A DNA stretch of 33,346 bases from an uncultured Alistipes sp. (GTDB lineage Bacteria > Bacteroidota > Bacteroidia > Bacteroidales > Rikenellaceae): NCBI GenBank assembly GCA_900553175.1, contig USCH01000014.1, forward strand, positions 1 through 33,346, written 5' to 3'. This document shows, piece after piece, positions 26,040 through 33,340 of this stretch. Position numbers and translations under genes: made by a program. Positions within the stretch are counted from its first letter, which is position 1; the number at the start of each line of letters is the position of its first letter. The notes under the pieces are model-generated. The model searched no databases and was not told where the DNA came from. It worked only from the letters and a program-made list of their open reading frames with translations.

Positions 26040-27653
26040 ATGAACATCCGCATTCTGAAAACGACGCTCTGGACGCTCTGCGGCCTCGTGGTTCTGATCG
26101 GCAGCTGCAACTGCTCGACCGCCGAAACCGACGAACCGCAGCCCGGCACAGGCTCCGCACTTCCGACCGGCAACCGGCTTCCGGGCTACGACGCCGGCGA
26201 AAGTCTTGCGGTGGAAGTCGCCCGACCGACCGGCGCAAGGCTCGTCGGACTGGGCGTGGAGCTCGACCCCCACTTCCTCTCGCAGAACACCACCCGTCCC
26301 GACGGTCCCCAGCCCGCCATCTGGCACCGGATCGTCACGCCCCGCATCCGCCAGATGCAGATCGAACGGTTCCGCGTGATGCTCCTGCCCCACTGGTGGG
26401 AGCCCGAGAACGACAACGACGATCCCGACGTGGCCGACATGAGCCGCTTCACGTTCGACTCCAAGGAGATGGAGTCGCTCTATGCGGTGCTCGACATCGC
26501 CCAGGAGACGGGCGCCGACGTCACGCTCGTGCTGTGGGGATGCCCCACCTCGTGCGAACAGGTCGGCAACCGCTACTTCGGACGCCACTTCCTCTGTGAT
26601 CCCGACGCCCAGAACTGGGTCGTGGAGCCGGCCAGCGACGAAGAGTTCGCCGAGAGTTTCTCGACGGTGGTCAAATACCTCATCGAGGAGCGCGGCTACA
26701 CCTGCATCAAGGAGCTGACCCCCTTCAACGAACCCGACGGCAACGTATGCCAAATCGAGCATTACGTTCCGCTGGTCAAGACGCTCGACGCCAAGCTGCG
26801 CCGCGACGGCATCCGCGACCGGGTGAAGCTCAATCTTTCGGACAACACCGACACCCGCCGCTTCTTCCTCGAAGGGTGCGCGAACCAGCTGGCTGCCGAG
26901 GCCGATCTGTTCAACAGCCACACCTACATCTTCGGCTACGAAACGCCCAACCGCGTCGTCGAGAGCTGGGAGAAAGCCAATGTCGACGTAGCCGCCCGCG
27001 CCGGGAAGTGCCACATGGTCGGCGAATTCGGCTCGAACCAGTGCGTCGGCGCCACCCGCCAGCGCGACATCGACAAGTACGAGCGCGGCGTGCTGATGAC
27101 GCGCCACGTCGTGAACTTCCTCAACGCCGGAGCGGTCGGATGCAGCTACTGGAGCCTCATCGACCAGTATTACGGACGCACGGAGAGCTATCAGGCCATG
27201 CAGCAGCTCGGTCTGTGGCGCTACCTGCGCGACGCCTATGCCCAGGACCCCGACAAGTCGATCTATCCGTCGCTCAAGGAGGATTTCGAGGTGCGCCCGC
27301 AGTATTACGCCTATTCGCTGCTGACGCGCATCGTCCGCAAAGGCTCCCAGGCATTCCCGCTCGACCTGCGGAACGATTACGCCGCCGGAACGGCCCTGCT
27401 TTCGGCCGACGGCGAATGGAGCTACGTGCTGGCCAACGGATCGGACGAAGCGATCAGCCTCGATCTGAAGAACGGACACCGCGGCGGCACCGCCCCCTGC
27501 GAGGTTTACCGCTACGTGGCGGGACGCCTGCCCGAAGGCGATGCGCTGCTCCCGGCCGCCATGACGCTCGAATCCGCGGAGGGCGCATTCCGCGTCCATC
27601 TGCCCGCGCAGAGCGTCGTGGTGCTGACCCAGCGGCAGCTCGCCGCCGAATGA
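26040..27653 (+). CDS. Clan GH-A (GH5/30/39-like) glycosidase lipoprotein
   Basis: 537 residues from the ATG at 26040. An upstream in-frame ATG at 25854 lies within rhaD, while the later start gives a lipoprotein signal (IGSC, cysteine 23). A TIM barrel spans about 65-420. TPFNEPDG supplies a predicted acid/base Glu231, and CHMVGEFGSNQ the predicted nucleophile Glu329, the two-glutamate arrangement of retaining clan GH-A enzymes. GADVTLVLWGCPTS and NSHTYIFGY fit the strands between them. A C-terminal beta-sandwich (about 430-537) resembles that of GH30 or GH39 enzymes. The family could not be fixed. Its position 11 nt after rhaD suggests it acts on rhamnose-containing glycans and is induced with the operon. 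Confidence 0.75.
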   Translation: MNIRILKTTLWTLCGLVVLIGSCNCSTAETDEPQPGTGSALPTGNRLPGYDAGESLAVEVARPTGARLVGLGVELDPHFLSQNTTRPDGPQPAIWHRIVTPRIRQMQIERFRVMLLPHWWEPENDNDDPDVADMSRFTFDSKEMESLYAVLDIAQETGADVTLVLWGCPTSCEQVGNRYFGRHFLCDPDAQNWVVEPASDEEFAESFSTVVKYLIEERGYTCIKELTPFNEPDGNVCQIEHYVPLVKTLDAKLRRDGIRDRVKLNLSDNTDTRRFFLEGCANQLAAEADLFNSHTYIFGYETPNRVVESWEKANVDVAARAGKCHMVGEFGSNQCVGATRQRDIDKYERGVLMTRHVVNFLNAGAVGCSYWSLIDQYYGRTESYQAMQQLGLWRYLRDAYAQDPDKSIYPSLKEDFEVRPQYYAYSLLTRIVRKGSQAFPLDLRNDYAAGTALLSADGEWSYVLANGSDEAISLDLKNGHRGGTAPCEVYRYVAGRLPEGDALLPAAMTLESAEGAFRVHLPAQSVVVLTQRQLAAE

Positions 27654-27677
27654 TGCGGGGCGAAGCCCCCTGCAAGA

Positions 27678-27714
27678 AAATGCCCCGCCTTTTTCAGGCA
27701 GGGGCATTTCTTTT
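27678..27714 (+). terminator. Terminator of the rhamnose operon
   Basis: AAATGCCCC at 27678-27686 pairs with GGGGCATTT at 27701-27709, with an inner GCCT/AGGC extension, followed by a CTTTT tract. It starts 24 nt after the last stop codon. Confidence 0.88.
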
Positions 27715-27746
27715 CCGGCGCTATCCGTCCGGTGCCCGATCCTGCG

Positions 27747-27780
27747 AAAACGCCCCGGCCCGAATGCACAGGCGGGGCGT
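27747..27780 (-). terminator. Candidate terminator of the DUF4465 gene
   Basis: ACGCCCC at 27750-27756 pairs with GGGGCGT at 27774-27780, with an inner GCC/GGC extension. On the - strand the stem is followed by a short T-run (27750-27747). It lies 34 nt after the DUF4465 stop codon and faces the rhamnose operon terminator. Confidence 0.6.
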
Positions 27781-27813
27781 CTCCCTTCCGGCGGAACCGG
27801 ACGGTTCCGGGAA

Positions 27814-28680
27814 TCACTTGTCGGCCACGAAGGCGAGTTCGTCGAGGGCGAAGTACCCCGGAGCGTTCATCCCCCACTCGCCCGTGTCGTTCGACTCGGG
27901 CGTGAAGGTGAGCTTGTCGACCTTGCCCAGCGACGAAAGATCGACACGCACCCAGTCCTCCGCACGCAGACCGCCCTGCGCGAGCGTGCACACCACGCTG
28001 CCGGTCTCGGCGCCGTTGAGCGACCCCTTGATGACGACCCGATAGTAATAGGTCGTGGCCACCGGCGATTCGGCGGCAGGGGCATACTCGTGAGCGAGCA
28101 GCGTATTGGCCAGATAGCAATGGCATACCGTGCGGGGCTGCTTGGCCAGTTCGATCGTCGGCGTGCCGTACTCGCCGGCATAGGTGCTTAGGAAGCCGAC
28201 CAGACAGGTCGACGTGGAGCAGGCCCCGCGGTCCGCCCACACCGTGAACTGGGGATACCCCGTTTCGGGCATCGTCTTGCCGTAATCGGCCGAGACGACG
28301 AAACCGCCCCACGAGTCGCCGTACTGGCCCGTCGAGTAGGCGTGCCCGAACCAGACGTTTTCGTTGGCCGTCGAGAAGAGCGGACCGTCGTAGGCGCCGT
28401 TCTCATCGAGCATGTCCGCAGCGTCCGCAAGGCTCTCGAACCAGTAGACGTTGGGATAGACGCCCCCGGCAAAAGATCCGGCCACGTCGGCATCGCCCAG
28501 CAGGACGAGCTGGCCGTCGATACCCTTCAGCATCTCATCCGATTCGAACGAAACGGTTTCGATGTGGTTGGCGGGACAGTCGGAAGCCGATGCCGGCAAT
28601 TCGTAGAAATAATAGTCGTTCTTGTCCGCACACGAGGCGAGCGTCAGCGCAGCCGCCGTCAAAAATAAGATTTTCTTCAT
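27814..28680 (-). CDS. DUF4465 lipoprotein downstream of a cobalamin riboswitch
   Basis: 288-residue predicted lipoprotein with the signal MKKILF...LASC (cysteine 17). The in-frame ATG at 28686 adds two residues (Met-Glu) and is equally possible; longer starts would disrupt the signal. YGDSWGGFVVSADYGK and NVYWFESLADAADM lie in the region that identifies DUF4465, an extracytoplasmic beta-sandwich domain of Bacteroidota. The C-terminal WVRVDLSSLGKVDKLTFTPES and YFALDELAFV complete the fold. A cobalamin riboswitch lies about 185 nt upstream on the same strand, so vitamin B12 probably represses it. That makes a role in corrinoid capture at the cell surface likely. No btuB- or btuG-like gene adjoins it in the window. 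Confidence 0.82.
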   Translation of the reverse strand: MKKILFLTAAALTLASCADKNDYYFYELPASASDCPANHIETVSFESDEMLKGIDGQLVLLGDADVAGSFAGGVYPNVYWFESLADAADMLDENGAYDGPLFSTANENVWFGHAYSTGQYGDSWGGFVVSADYGKTMPETGYPQFTVWADRGACSTSTCLVGFLSTYAGEYGTPTIELAKQPRTVCHCYLANTLLAHEYAPAAESPVATTYYYRVVIKGSLNGAETGSVVCTLAQGGLRAEDWVRVDLSSLGKVDKLTFTPESNDTGEWGMNAPGYFALDELAFVADK

Positions 28681-28841
28681 TTCCATACGATATGATACAA
28701 GTAAAATAAAAAAAGTCCGTCGCCGGCTCCGGATACGAACTCTTCTTTTCACGCCTGCAAACTCCCGGCACAGGCGGCAACCTGCATCTGCCCGGCCGAC
28801 AGGGGCAATCGACGAACTCCGTTCTCCGCAGAGGCAGTCCG

Positions 28842-28865
28842 AAAAAAGAGCTCTCCCGAAGGAGC
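28842..28865 (-). terminator. UUCG hairpin and U-run after the riboswitch
   Basis: On the - strand a CTCC-TTCG-GGAG hairpin (28864-28853), a very stable tetraloop type, is followed by a run of six T residues (28847-28842). It lies directly 3' of the aptamer, where a transcription-terminating expression platform would be. The stem is only four base pairs plus possible extension, so the assignment is tentative. Confidence 0.45.
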
Positions 28866-29040
28866 ATGCAAGGCAGGTCTTCTGGCTCGTTCCGACCGCA
28901 ACGCCTTCCCGGCAACAACCAGTGGCTCAAAGATATTGCGGCTTAAGAAAGGAACTCACAGCAGCGGGAACTGCTGCCGAATCTCACGGCATTCCCTTTT
29001 CATCGCGCAGGGCATCGACATCCCCTTGCGAACCGTTGCG
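28866..29040 (-). promoter_or_regulatory. Cobalamin (B12) riboswitch
   Basis: Read on the - strand, the conserved core blocks appear in canonical order. They are AAAAGGGAATGCCGTGAGA (about 29001-28983), CAGCAGTTCCCGCTGCTGTG, GCCACTG (28926-28920), GGGAAGGC (28910-28903) and the B12 box AGCCAGAAGACCTGCC (28887-28872). This is an adenosylcobalamin-type aptamer. It precedes the DUF4465 gene, which would be switched off when cobalamin is plentiful. The 5' limit is set by a candidate -7 element just upstream. Confidence 0.94.
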
Positions 29041-29043
29041 GTG

Positions 29044-29051
29044 CAAATTTA
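29044..29051 (-). promoter_or_regulatory. -7 element for the riboswitch transcript
   Basis: On the - strand this reads TAAATTTG, matching TAnnTTTG, and would start transcription just before the aptamer. No good -33 TTTG was seen. It lies only 13 nt from the divergent fabD -7 element. Confidence 0.6.
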
Positions 29052-29064
29052 AAAAAATAATTCC

Positions 29065-29072
29065 TATCTTTG
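29065..29072 (+). promoter_or_regulatory. -7 element of the fabD promoter
   Basis: TATCTTTG is a perfect TAnnTTTG match, 31 nt before the fabD start codon. It is divergent from the riboswitch promoter, and the two polymerase footprints must overlap. Confidence 0.75.
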
Positions 29073-29103
29073 CCCAACCAAACCAAAAAAAGCATACGAT
29101 CTC

Positions 29104-29985
29104 ATGAAACACGCATACGTATTCCCGGGCCAGGGCGCCCAGGCCGTAGGCATGGGCAAGGACCTCTACGAGCACGTTCCCGAAGCCAAAGAGCTGTTCG
29201 AAAAAGCCAATGAAATCCTCGGATTCCGCATCACCGACATCATGTTTGCCGGCACGGACGAGGAGCTGAAGCAGACCCGCGTCACGCAGCCCGCCGTATT
29301 TCTCCACTCGGTCATCCTGGCCAAGGCGCTCGGCGTGAAGCCCGATGCCGTGGCCGGACACTCGCTGGGCGAATTCTCGGCCCTGGTCGTTTCCGGCGCC
29401 CTCTCGTTCGAGGACGGACTGCGGCTGGTGTCGAAGCGCGCCCAGGCCATGCAGGCCGCCTGCGAGGCGCAGCCCGGCACGATGGCCGCCATCCTCGGCC
29501 TCGACGACAAGACGGTCGAGGAGATTTGCGCCTCGGTCGACGGCGTGGTCGTCGCCGCCAACTACAACTGCCCGGGTCAGCTCGTCATCTCGGGTGCCGT
29601 CGAGGCCGTCGAGGCCGCCTGCGAGAAGGCCAAGGCCGCCGGAGCGCGCCGTGCGCTGCGTCTGCCCGTAGGCGGTGCGTTCCACTCGCCGCTCATGGAG
29701 CCCGCCAAGCAGGAGCTCGAAAAAGCGATCGCCGAAGCTCCGTTCCGGACCCCTTCGTGCCCCATCTACCAGAACGTGGACGCCCGGCCCTACACCGATC
29801 CCGCCGCCATCAAGGCCAACCTGATCGCCCAGCTGACGGCCCCCGTGCGCTGGACCTACATCGTGAAGAACATGCTTGCGGACCAATTCGGCGAATTCAC
29901 CGAACTCGGCCCCGGCACCGTGCTCCAGGGGCTGATCCGCAAGGTGGACGCCCAGGCCGCGGTCGCTTCGCAGTCGACGCTCTGA
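29104..29985 (+). CDS. fabD: Malonyl-CoA:ACP transacylase
   Basis: 293-residue cytoplasmic enzyme loading malonyl groups onto acyl carrier protein for fatty acid synthesis. YVFPGQGAQAVGMGKDLYE opens the protein. GHSLGEFSALV holds the nucleophile Ser87, and GGAFHSPLM the catalytic His194. NYNCPGQLVISG and the final ELGPGTVLQGLIRK are typical of FabD. The length is close to the usual 300-310. It has its own promoter and terminator and no fab neighbours here, so it appears monocistronic. Confidence 0.97.
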   Translation: MKHAYVFPGQGAQAVGMGKDLYEHVPEAKELFEKANEILGFRITDIMFAGTDEELKQTRVTQPAVFLHSVILAKALGVKPDAVAGHSLGEFSALVVSGALSFEDGLRLVSKRAQAMQAACEAQPGTMAAILGLDDKTVEEICASVDGVVVAANYNCPGQLVISGAVEAVEAACEKAKAAGARRALRLPVGGAFHSPLMEPAKQELEKAIAEAPFRTPSCPIYQNVDARPYTDPAAIKANLIAQLTAPVRWTYIVKNMLADQFGEFTELGPGTVLQGLIRKVDAQAAVASQSTL

Positions 29986-30008
29986 CAGGCCGCGGATTCC
30001 CGCGACGG

Positions 30009-30043
30009 AAAAAGACTTCGGATCGCCCCGAAGTCTTTTTTTT
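30009..30043 (+). terminator. fabD terminator
   Basis: A perfect stem of AAAGACTTCGG with CCGAAGTCTTT is flanked by A-runs and followed by eight T residues (30036-30043), starting 24 nt after the fabD stop codon. Confidence 0.92.
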
Positions 30044-30088
30044 CATACGATCGCGACGGAAATGTTTTGAAATTTATTTAAAAATCCA

Positions 30089-30118
30089 TTGCATTTTTAA
30101 ATACAGTTTCTAACTTTG
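30089..30118 (+). promoter_or_regulatory. Promoter of the ROK repressor gene
   Basis: TAACTTTG at 30111-30118 is a perfect -7 element in an AT-rich stretch. TTGC at 30089-30092, 18 nt earlier, is a partial -33 match. The start codon is 30 nt downstream. Confidence 0.7.
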
Positions 30119-30147
30119 TTCCGTCATTCAAAAGAAGAACACGCAAG

Positions 30148-31380
30148 ATGACTTCGCTTACCGAATTTTTCAACAAGCACCAGGACGATTCCCTGAAAGG
30201 AATCTCCCACAAGAACAGCCTCATCAAACGCAGCATCATCGCCCACATGGCGGCCAACGGCGAGTGCACCCTCTCCGAACTGACCAAGGAGCTGCACATC
30301 AGCGTGCCGACCATCACCAAACTCGTCCAGGAGTTGGTCGACGAAAACATCGTCTCCGATCTGGGCAAGGTGGAGACGCCGGGCGGACGCCGGCCCAATA
30401 TCTTCGGACTGGCCAGCTCGGCCATCTACTTCGCCGGCGTGAACGTCGGACGCGACAACATGCGTTTCATCATCACCGACCTGCAAAACAACATCATCAA
30501 GGAGGAGAACGACTTCACGTTCGAGCTGCTCGACCGGCCGCAATGCATGGAGCGCATCTGCACCAACATCGAGGAGTTCATCGCCCACTGCGGCATCGAA
30601 CGGGCCAAGATTCTGGGTCTGGGCGTCTGCATGACCGGACGCGTGAATCCCGCGACGGGACGCAGCTACAAATACTTCACCTCGTCGGAGCAGTCGCTGC
30701 GCGACATGCTCGAGGAGCGCGTGGGCATCCGCGTCCTTCTGGAAAACGACACGCGCGCCCGCTGCTACGCGGAGTACACCTACGGCAAGTCGAAGGACGA
30801 CAGCAACGTGCTCTACCTGCACATGGGCCGCGGCGTGGCCATCGGCATCGTGATCGACGGGCGGCTCTACTACGGCAAGAGCGGCTTCGCGGGCGAATTC
30901 GGCCACATCCCCTTCTTCAACAACGAGATCATCTGCTCGTGCGGCAAAAAGGGATGCCTCGAAACCGAGGTTTCGGGCATCGCCATCGAGGAGAAGATGT
31001 GCCGCTCGATCGAAAGCGGCGTCAACACGATCCTCAAGGAGAAATACGACCAGCAGAAGTCGATCCACATCGACGACATCATCGCCGCCGCGAAAAACGA
31101 CGACAACCTCTCCATCGAACTCATCGAGGAGGCCGGAGAGAAGGTCGGCAAGGCCGTGGCGTTCCTCATCAACACCTTCAACCCCCAGACGGTCATCGTC
31201 GGAGGCAATCTGGCCGCAGCGGGCGACTACATCATGCTGCCGCTCAAGTCGGCCACGAACAAATACTCGCTCAACCTGGTCTACAAGGACACCAAGTTCC
31301 GCGTTTCGAAGATGACCGAAAGCGCCAACGCCTGGGGCGTCGCGATGCTCATCCGCAACAAGATCATCGGCCTGTCATGA
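30148..31380 (+). CDS. NagC-like ROK transcriptional repressor
   Basis: 410-residue ROK protein with an N-terminal winged helix-turn-helix (about 20-85; CTLSELTKELHISVPTITKL is the recognition region). A sugar-kinase-like domain follows. The zinc motif is complete: GHIPFF with His253, then CSCGKKGCLE with Cys263, Cys265, Cys270 and Glu272. MGRGVAIGIVIDGRLYYGKS and NTFNPQTVIVGGNL are also typical. Such proteins repress sugar-catabolism genes and release DNA when a sugar or sugar phosphate binds. Its target is not shown by the sequence; galK, which converges from downstream, or genes outside the window are possible. The stop codon overlaps the start of the GNAT gene. Confidence 0.9.
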   Translation: MTSLTEFFNKHQDDSLKGISHKNSLIKRSIIAHMAANGECTLSELTKELHISVPTITKLVQELVDENIVSDLGKVETPGGRRPNIFGLASSAIYFAGVNVGRDNMRFIITDLQNNIIKEENDFTFELLDRPQCMERICTNIEEFIAHCGIERAKILGLGVCMTGRVNPATGRSYKYFTSSEQSLRDMLEERVGIRVLLENDTRARCYAEYTYGKSKDDSNVLYLHMGRGVAIGIVIDGRLYYGKSGFAGEFGHIPFFNNEIICSCGKKGCLETEVSGIAIEEKMCRSIESGVNTILKEKYDQQKSIHIDDIIAAAKNDDNLSIELIEEAGEKVGKAVAFLINTFNPQTVIVGGNLAAAGDYIMLPLKSATNKYSLNLVYKDTKFRVSKMTESANAWGVAMLIRNKIIGLS

Positions 31381-31922
31381 TCCTCGAAGGCCGCCTCGTC
31401 AGGCTGCGGGCCGTCGAGCCGGAGGACGTGGAGAGACTCTGCGTCTGGGAGAACGACACGGACGTGTGGCCGGTCAGCGGGACGACGGAGCCCTTCTCCC
31501 GGGAGCAGATGGCCCGCTTCGTCCGGCGGCAGCTCGACGGCGGCGATCTGCTGCACACCGGACAGCTGCGTCTGATGATCGAGACACGCCCGGCATCTGC
31601 CGCCGAAGCGCCCCGCACGGTGGGTGCGATCGACCTGTTCGACTACGACCCGATCAACCGCCGGGCCGGCGTCGGCATCCTCATCCATGCGGCCGATGAC
31701 CGCGGCAGGGGCTATGCGGCCGACGCGCTGGAGCGGCTCGCCGAGTATGCCCGGCAGACCCTGCACCTGCACCAGCTGTGGTGCGACGTCGGTGCGGACA
31801 ACCTGCCGAGCCTCGATCTGTTCCGCCGCGCGGGCTTCAGCGAAGCGGGCCGGAAACGCGACTGGCTCCTGACCGCGGAGGGATTCCGCGACGAGACGAT
31901 GTGGCAGAAGATTCTGGATTAG
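31377..31922 (+). CDS. GNAT-family N-acetyltransferase (RimJ/RimL type)
   Basis: 181-residue acetyl-CoA-dependent acyltransferase. MILEGRLVRLRAVEPEDVERL is the usual start of RimJ/RimL-type GNATs. The acetyl-CoA loop is DDRGRGYA, and NLPSLDLFRRAGF forms the C-terminal motif. The acceptor is unknown (protein N-terminus, amino sugar or small molecule). The ATG at 31377 overlaps the ROK stop codon as ATGA, so translation is coupled to the repressor. A longer in-frame opening extends far back through the ROK gene, but that is a different frame without a plausible protein. Confidence 0.88.
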   Translation: MILEGRLVRLRAVEPEDVERLCVWENDTDVWPVSGTTEPFSREQMARFVRRQLDGGDLLHTGQLRLMIETRPASAAEAPRTVGAIDLFDYDPINRRAGVGILIHAADDRGRGYAADALERLAEYARQTLHLHQLWCDVGADNLPSLDLFRRAGFSEAGRKRDWLLTAEGFRDETMWQKILD

Positions 31923-31969
31923 CCTCTTCGCAGCCGAAACGGAATACCACCGAGACTGCGCATCGAAAA

Positions 31970-32003
31970 CAGAACCCCCGGGAGTTGCTTCCCGGGGGTT
32001 CTG
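31970..32003. terminator. Bidirectional terminator between GNAT and galK
   Basis: A perfect 14-bp stem (31970-31983 with 31990-32003) lies between the two convergent stop codons. T-rich sequence occurs on each side, though long T-runs are missing. Confidence 0.8.
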
Positions 32004-32023
32004 CCTCTTCGGGCGGAGGGGAA

Positions 32024-33151
32024 TCACAACCTCCGCGAGCCGTCCGAAATCGTCACGCCGTACACCTCGGGCTCATGGCCGTAGCGGGCAGCGAACCGTT
32101 CGCGGGCCGTAGCGATGAAGCGGTCGCAAAGCTCCTCCTTCACCAGATTGATCGTGCAGCCGCCGAAGCCGCCGCCCATGATGCGCGAACCCGTCACGCC
32201 GCACTCCCCGGCCACCCGGACCAGGAAGTCGAGCTCCTCGCACGACACCTCGTAATCTTCGGAGAGCCCCCGGTGCGTCTCGTACATCCGTTTGCCGACG
32301 GTCTCGTAATCGCCCTTTTCGAGCGCATCGCAGACATCCAGCACCCGCCGCTCTTCGCCGATGACGTAACGGGCCCGGCGGTAGTCCTCCTCCGAAATCC
32401 GATCCTTGACCGCTTCCAGCTCCTCCATCGAGGCGCCCCGCAGCAGCTCCCGGCCCAAAGCCGCGGCCACCCGTTCGCACGAGACGCGGCGATCGTTGTA
32501 GGGCGAGCCGACCAGCTCATGCTTCACGCGGGAATCCAGGAGCACCAGCCGGTATCCGCGGGGATCGAACGGGAAATAGGCGTACTCCATCGAGCGGCAG
32601 TCCAGACGCATCAGACAGCCTTTTCGGCCGAACACCGAGGCGAACTGATCCATGATGCCGCACATCACGCCGCAATAGTTGTGCTCGGTGGCCTGTCCGA
32701 TGCGGGCCAGTTCGAACGGATCGAGCCCGCAGCCGTACAGATCGTTCAGGGCGAAGGCATAGACCGACTCCAGAGCCGCCGACGAAGAGATGCCGGCACC
32801 CAGCGGGATGTCGCCCGAGAACACGGTGTCGAAGCCGCCGATCTTGCCGCCCCGCTTCTGCACCTCGCGGCACACGCCGAAGATGTAGCGGGCCCAGTTT
32901 TGAGCGGGTTTGTCCTCCTCTTCGAGACCGAACTCCGCATCCTCGCCGAGGTCCAGCGCATGGACGCGCACCCGGTCCGTGCCGTTGGGACGGATAGCTG
33001 CGACGATCTCCCGGTCGACAGCCCCCGGAAAAACGAACCCGCCGTTGTAGTCGGTGTGTTCGCCGATCAGATTGATGCGCCCCGGCGAGGCGAACAGCAC
33101 GGCGTCGGCGCCGAACAGTTCTTCGAATTTGCCGATGACCTTTGCTTTCAT
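32024..33151 (-). CDS. galK: Galactokinase
   Basis: 375-residue GHMP-family kinase phosphorylating galactose to galactose 1-phosphate for the Leloir pathway. PGRINLIGEHTDYNGGFVFP near the N-terminus is the galactokinase signature. GDIPLGAGISSSAALE is the GHMP phosphate loop, and GGGFGGCTINLV the C-terminal motif. The start at MKAKVIGKFEELFGADAVLF (33151) aligns with known galactokinases, whose length is near 380. In-frame ATGs at 33166 and 33181 would add 5 or 10 residues. An opening to the window edge reads through the promoter repeats and is not credible. It converges with the GNAT gene across a shared terminator. Confidence 0.96.
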   Translation of the reverse strand: MKAKVIGKFEELFGADAVLFASPGRINLIGEHTDYNGGFVFPGAVDREIVAAIRPNGTDRVRVHALDLGEDAEFGLEEEDKPAQNWARYIFGVCREVQKRGGKIGGFDTVFSGDIPLGAGISSSAALESVYAFALNDLYGCGLDPFELARIGQATEHNYCGVMCGIMDQFASVFGRKGCLMRLDCRSMEYAYFPFDPRGYRLVLLDSRVKHELVGSPYNDRRVSCERVAAALGRELLRGASMEELEAVKDRISEEDYRRARYVIGEERRVLDVCDALEKGDYETVGKRMYETHRGLSEDYEVSCEELDFLVRVAGECGVTGSRIMGGGFGGCTINLVKEELCDRFIATARERFAARYGHEPEVYGVTISDGSRRL

Positions 33152-33216
33152 ATCGTTTGTTTTCATATCGAAAAAGGGCATAAGAACGGATGGTTCCTCC
33201 TGTAAGCAAGCAGGCG

Positions 33217-33340
33217 TTTTGCCGAACGGGTGTATCTTCGGCGAAGCCAAAGATACGAATAAGCCGAGCGCAAAAGCAAATTTATTTGCATTTTGCCGAG
33301 GCGAAGTATCTAAGGCGAAGCCAAAGATACGAATAAGCGA
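33217..33340 (-). repeat. Duplicated palindromic promoter segment upstream of galK
   Basis: A segment of about 50 bp occurs at 33217-33266 and again at 33291-33340, offset by 74 bp. Each copy contains TTTTGCCGA and a 25-nt palindrome (33232-33256 and 33306-33330). In the first, 11-bp arms flank a 3-nt centre; in the second, two mismatches interrupt the stem. On the - strand each palindrome starts with GTATCTTTGG, containing the -7 element TATCTTTG. For the copy nearer galK, TTTG lies 21 nt upstream of it. Between the copies GCAAAT-TT-ATTTGC (33276-33289) forms a further inverted repeat. The second copy runs near the window end, so further copies may exist outside. Confidence 0.8.

Noticed and set aside
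30148..31380. The second ROK protein as another sugar kinase
   Set aside because: It has an N-terminal winged helix-turn-helix of about 85 residues and a full zinc motif, as in NagC-type repressors.
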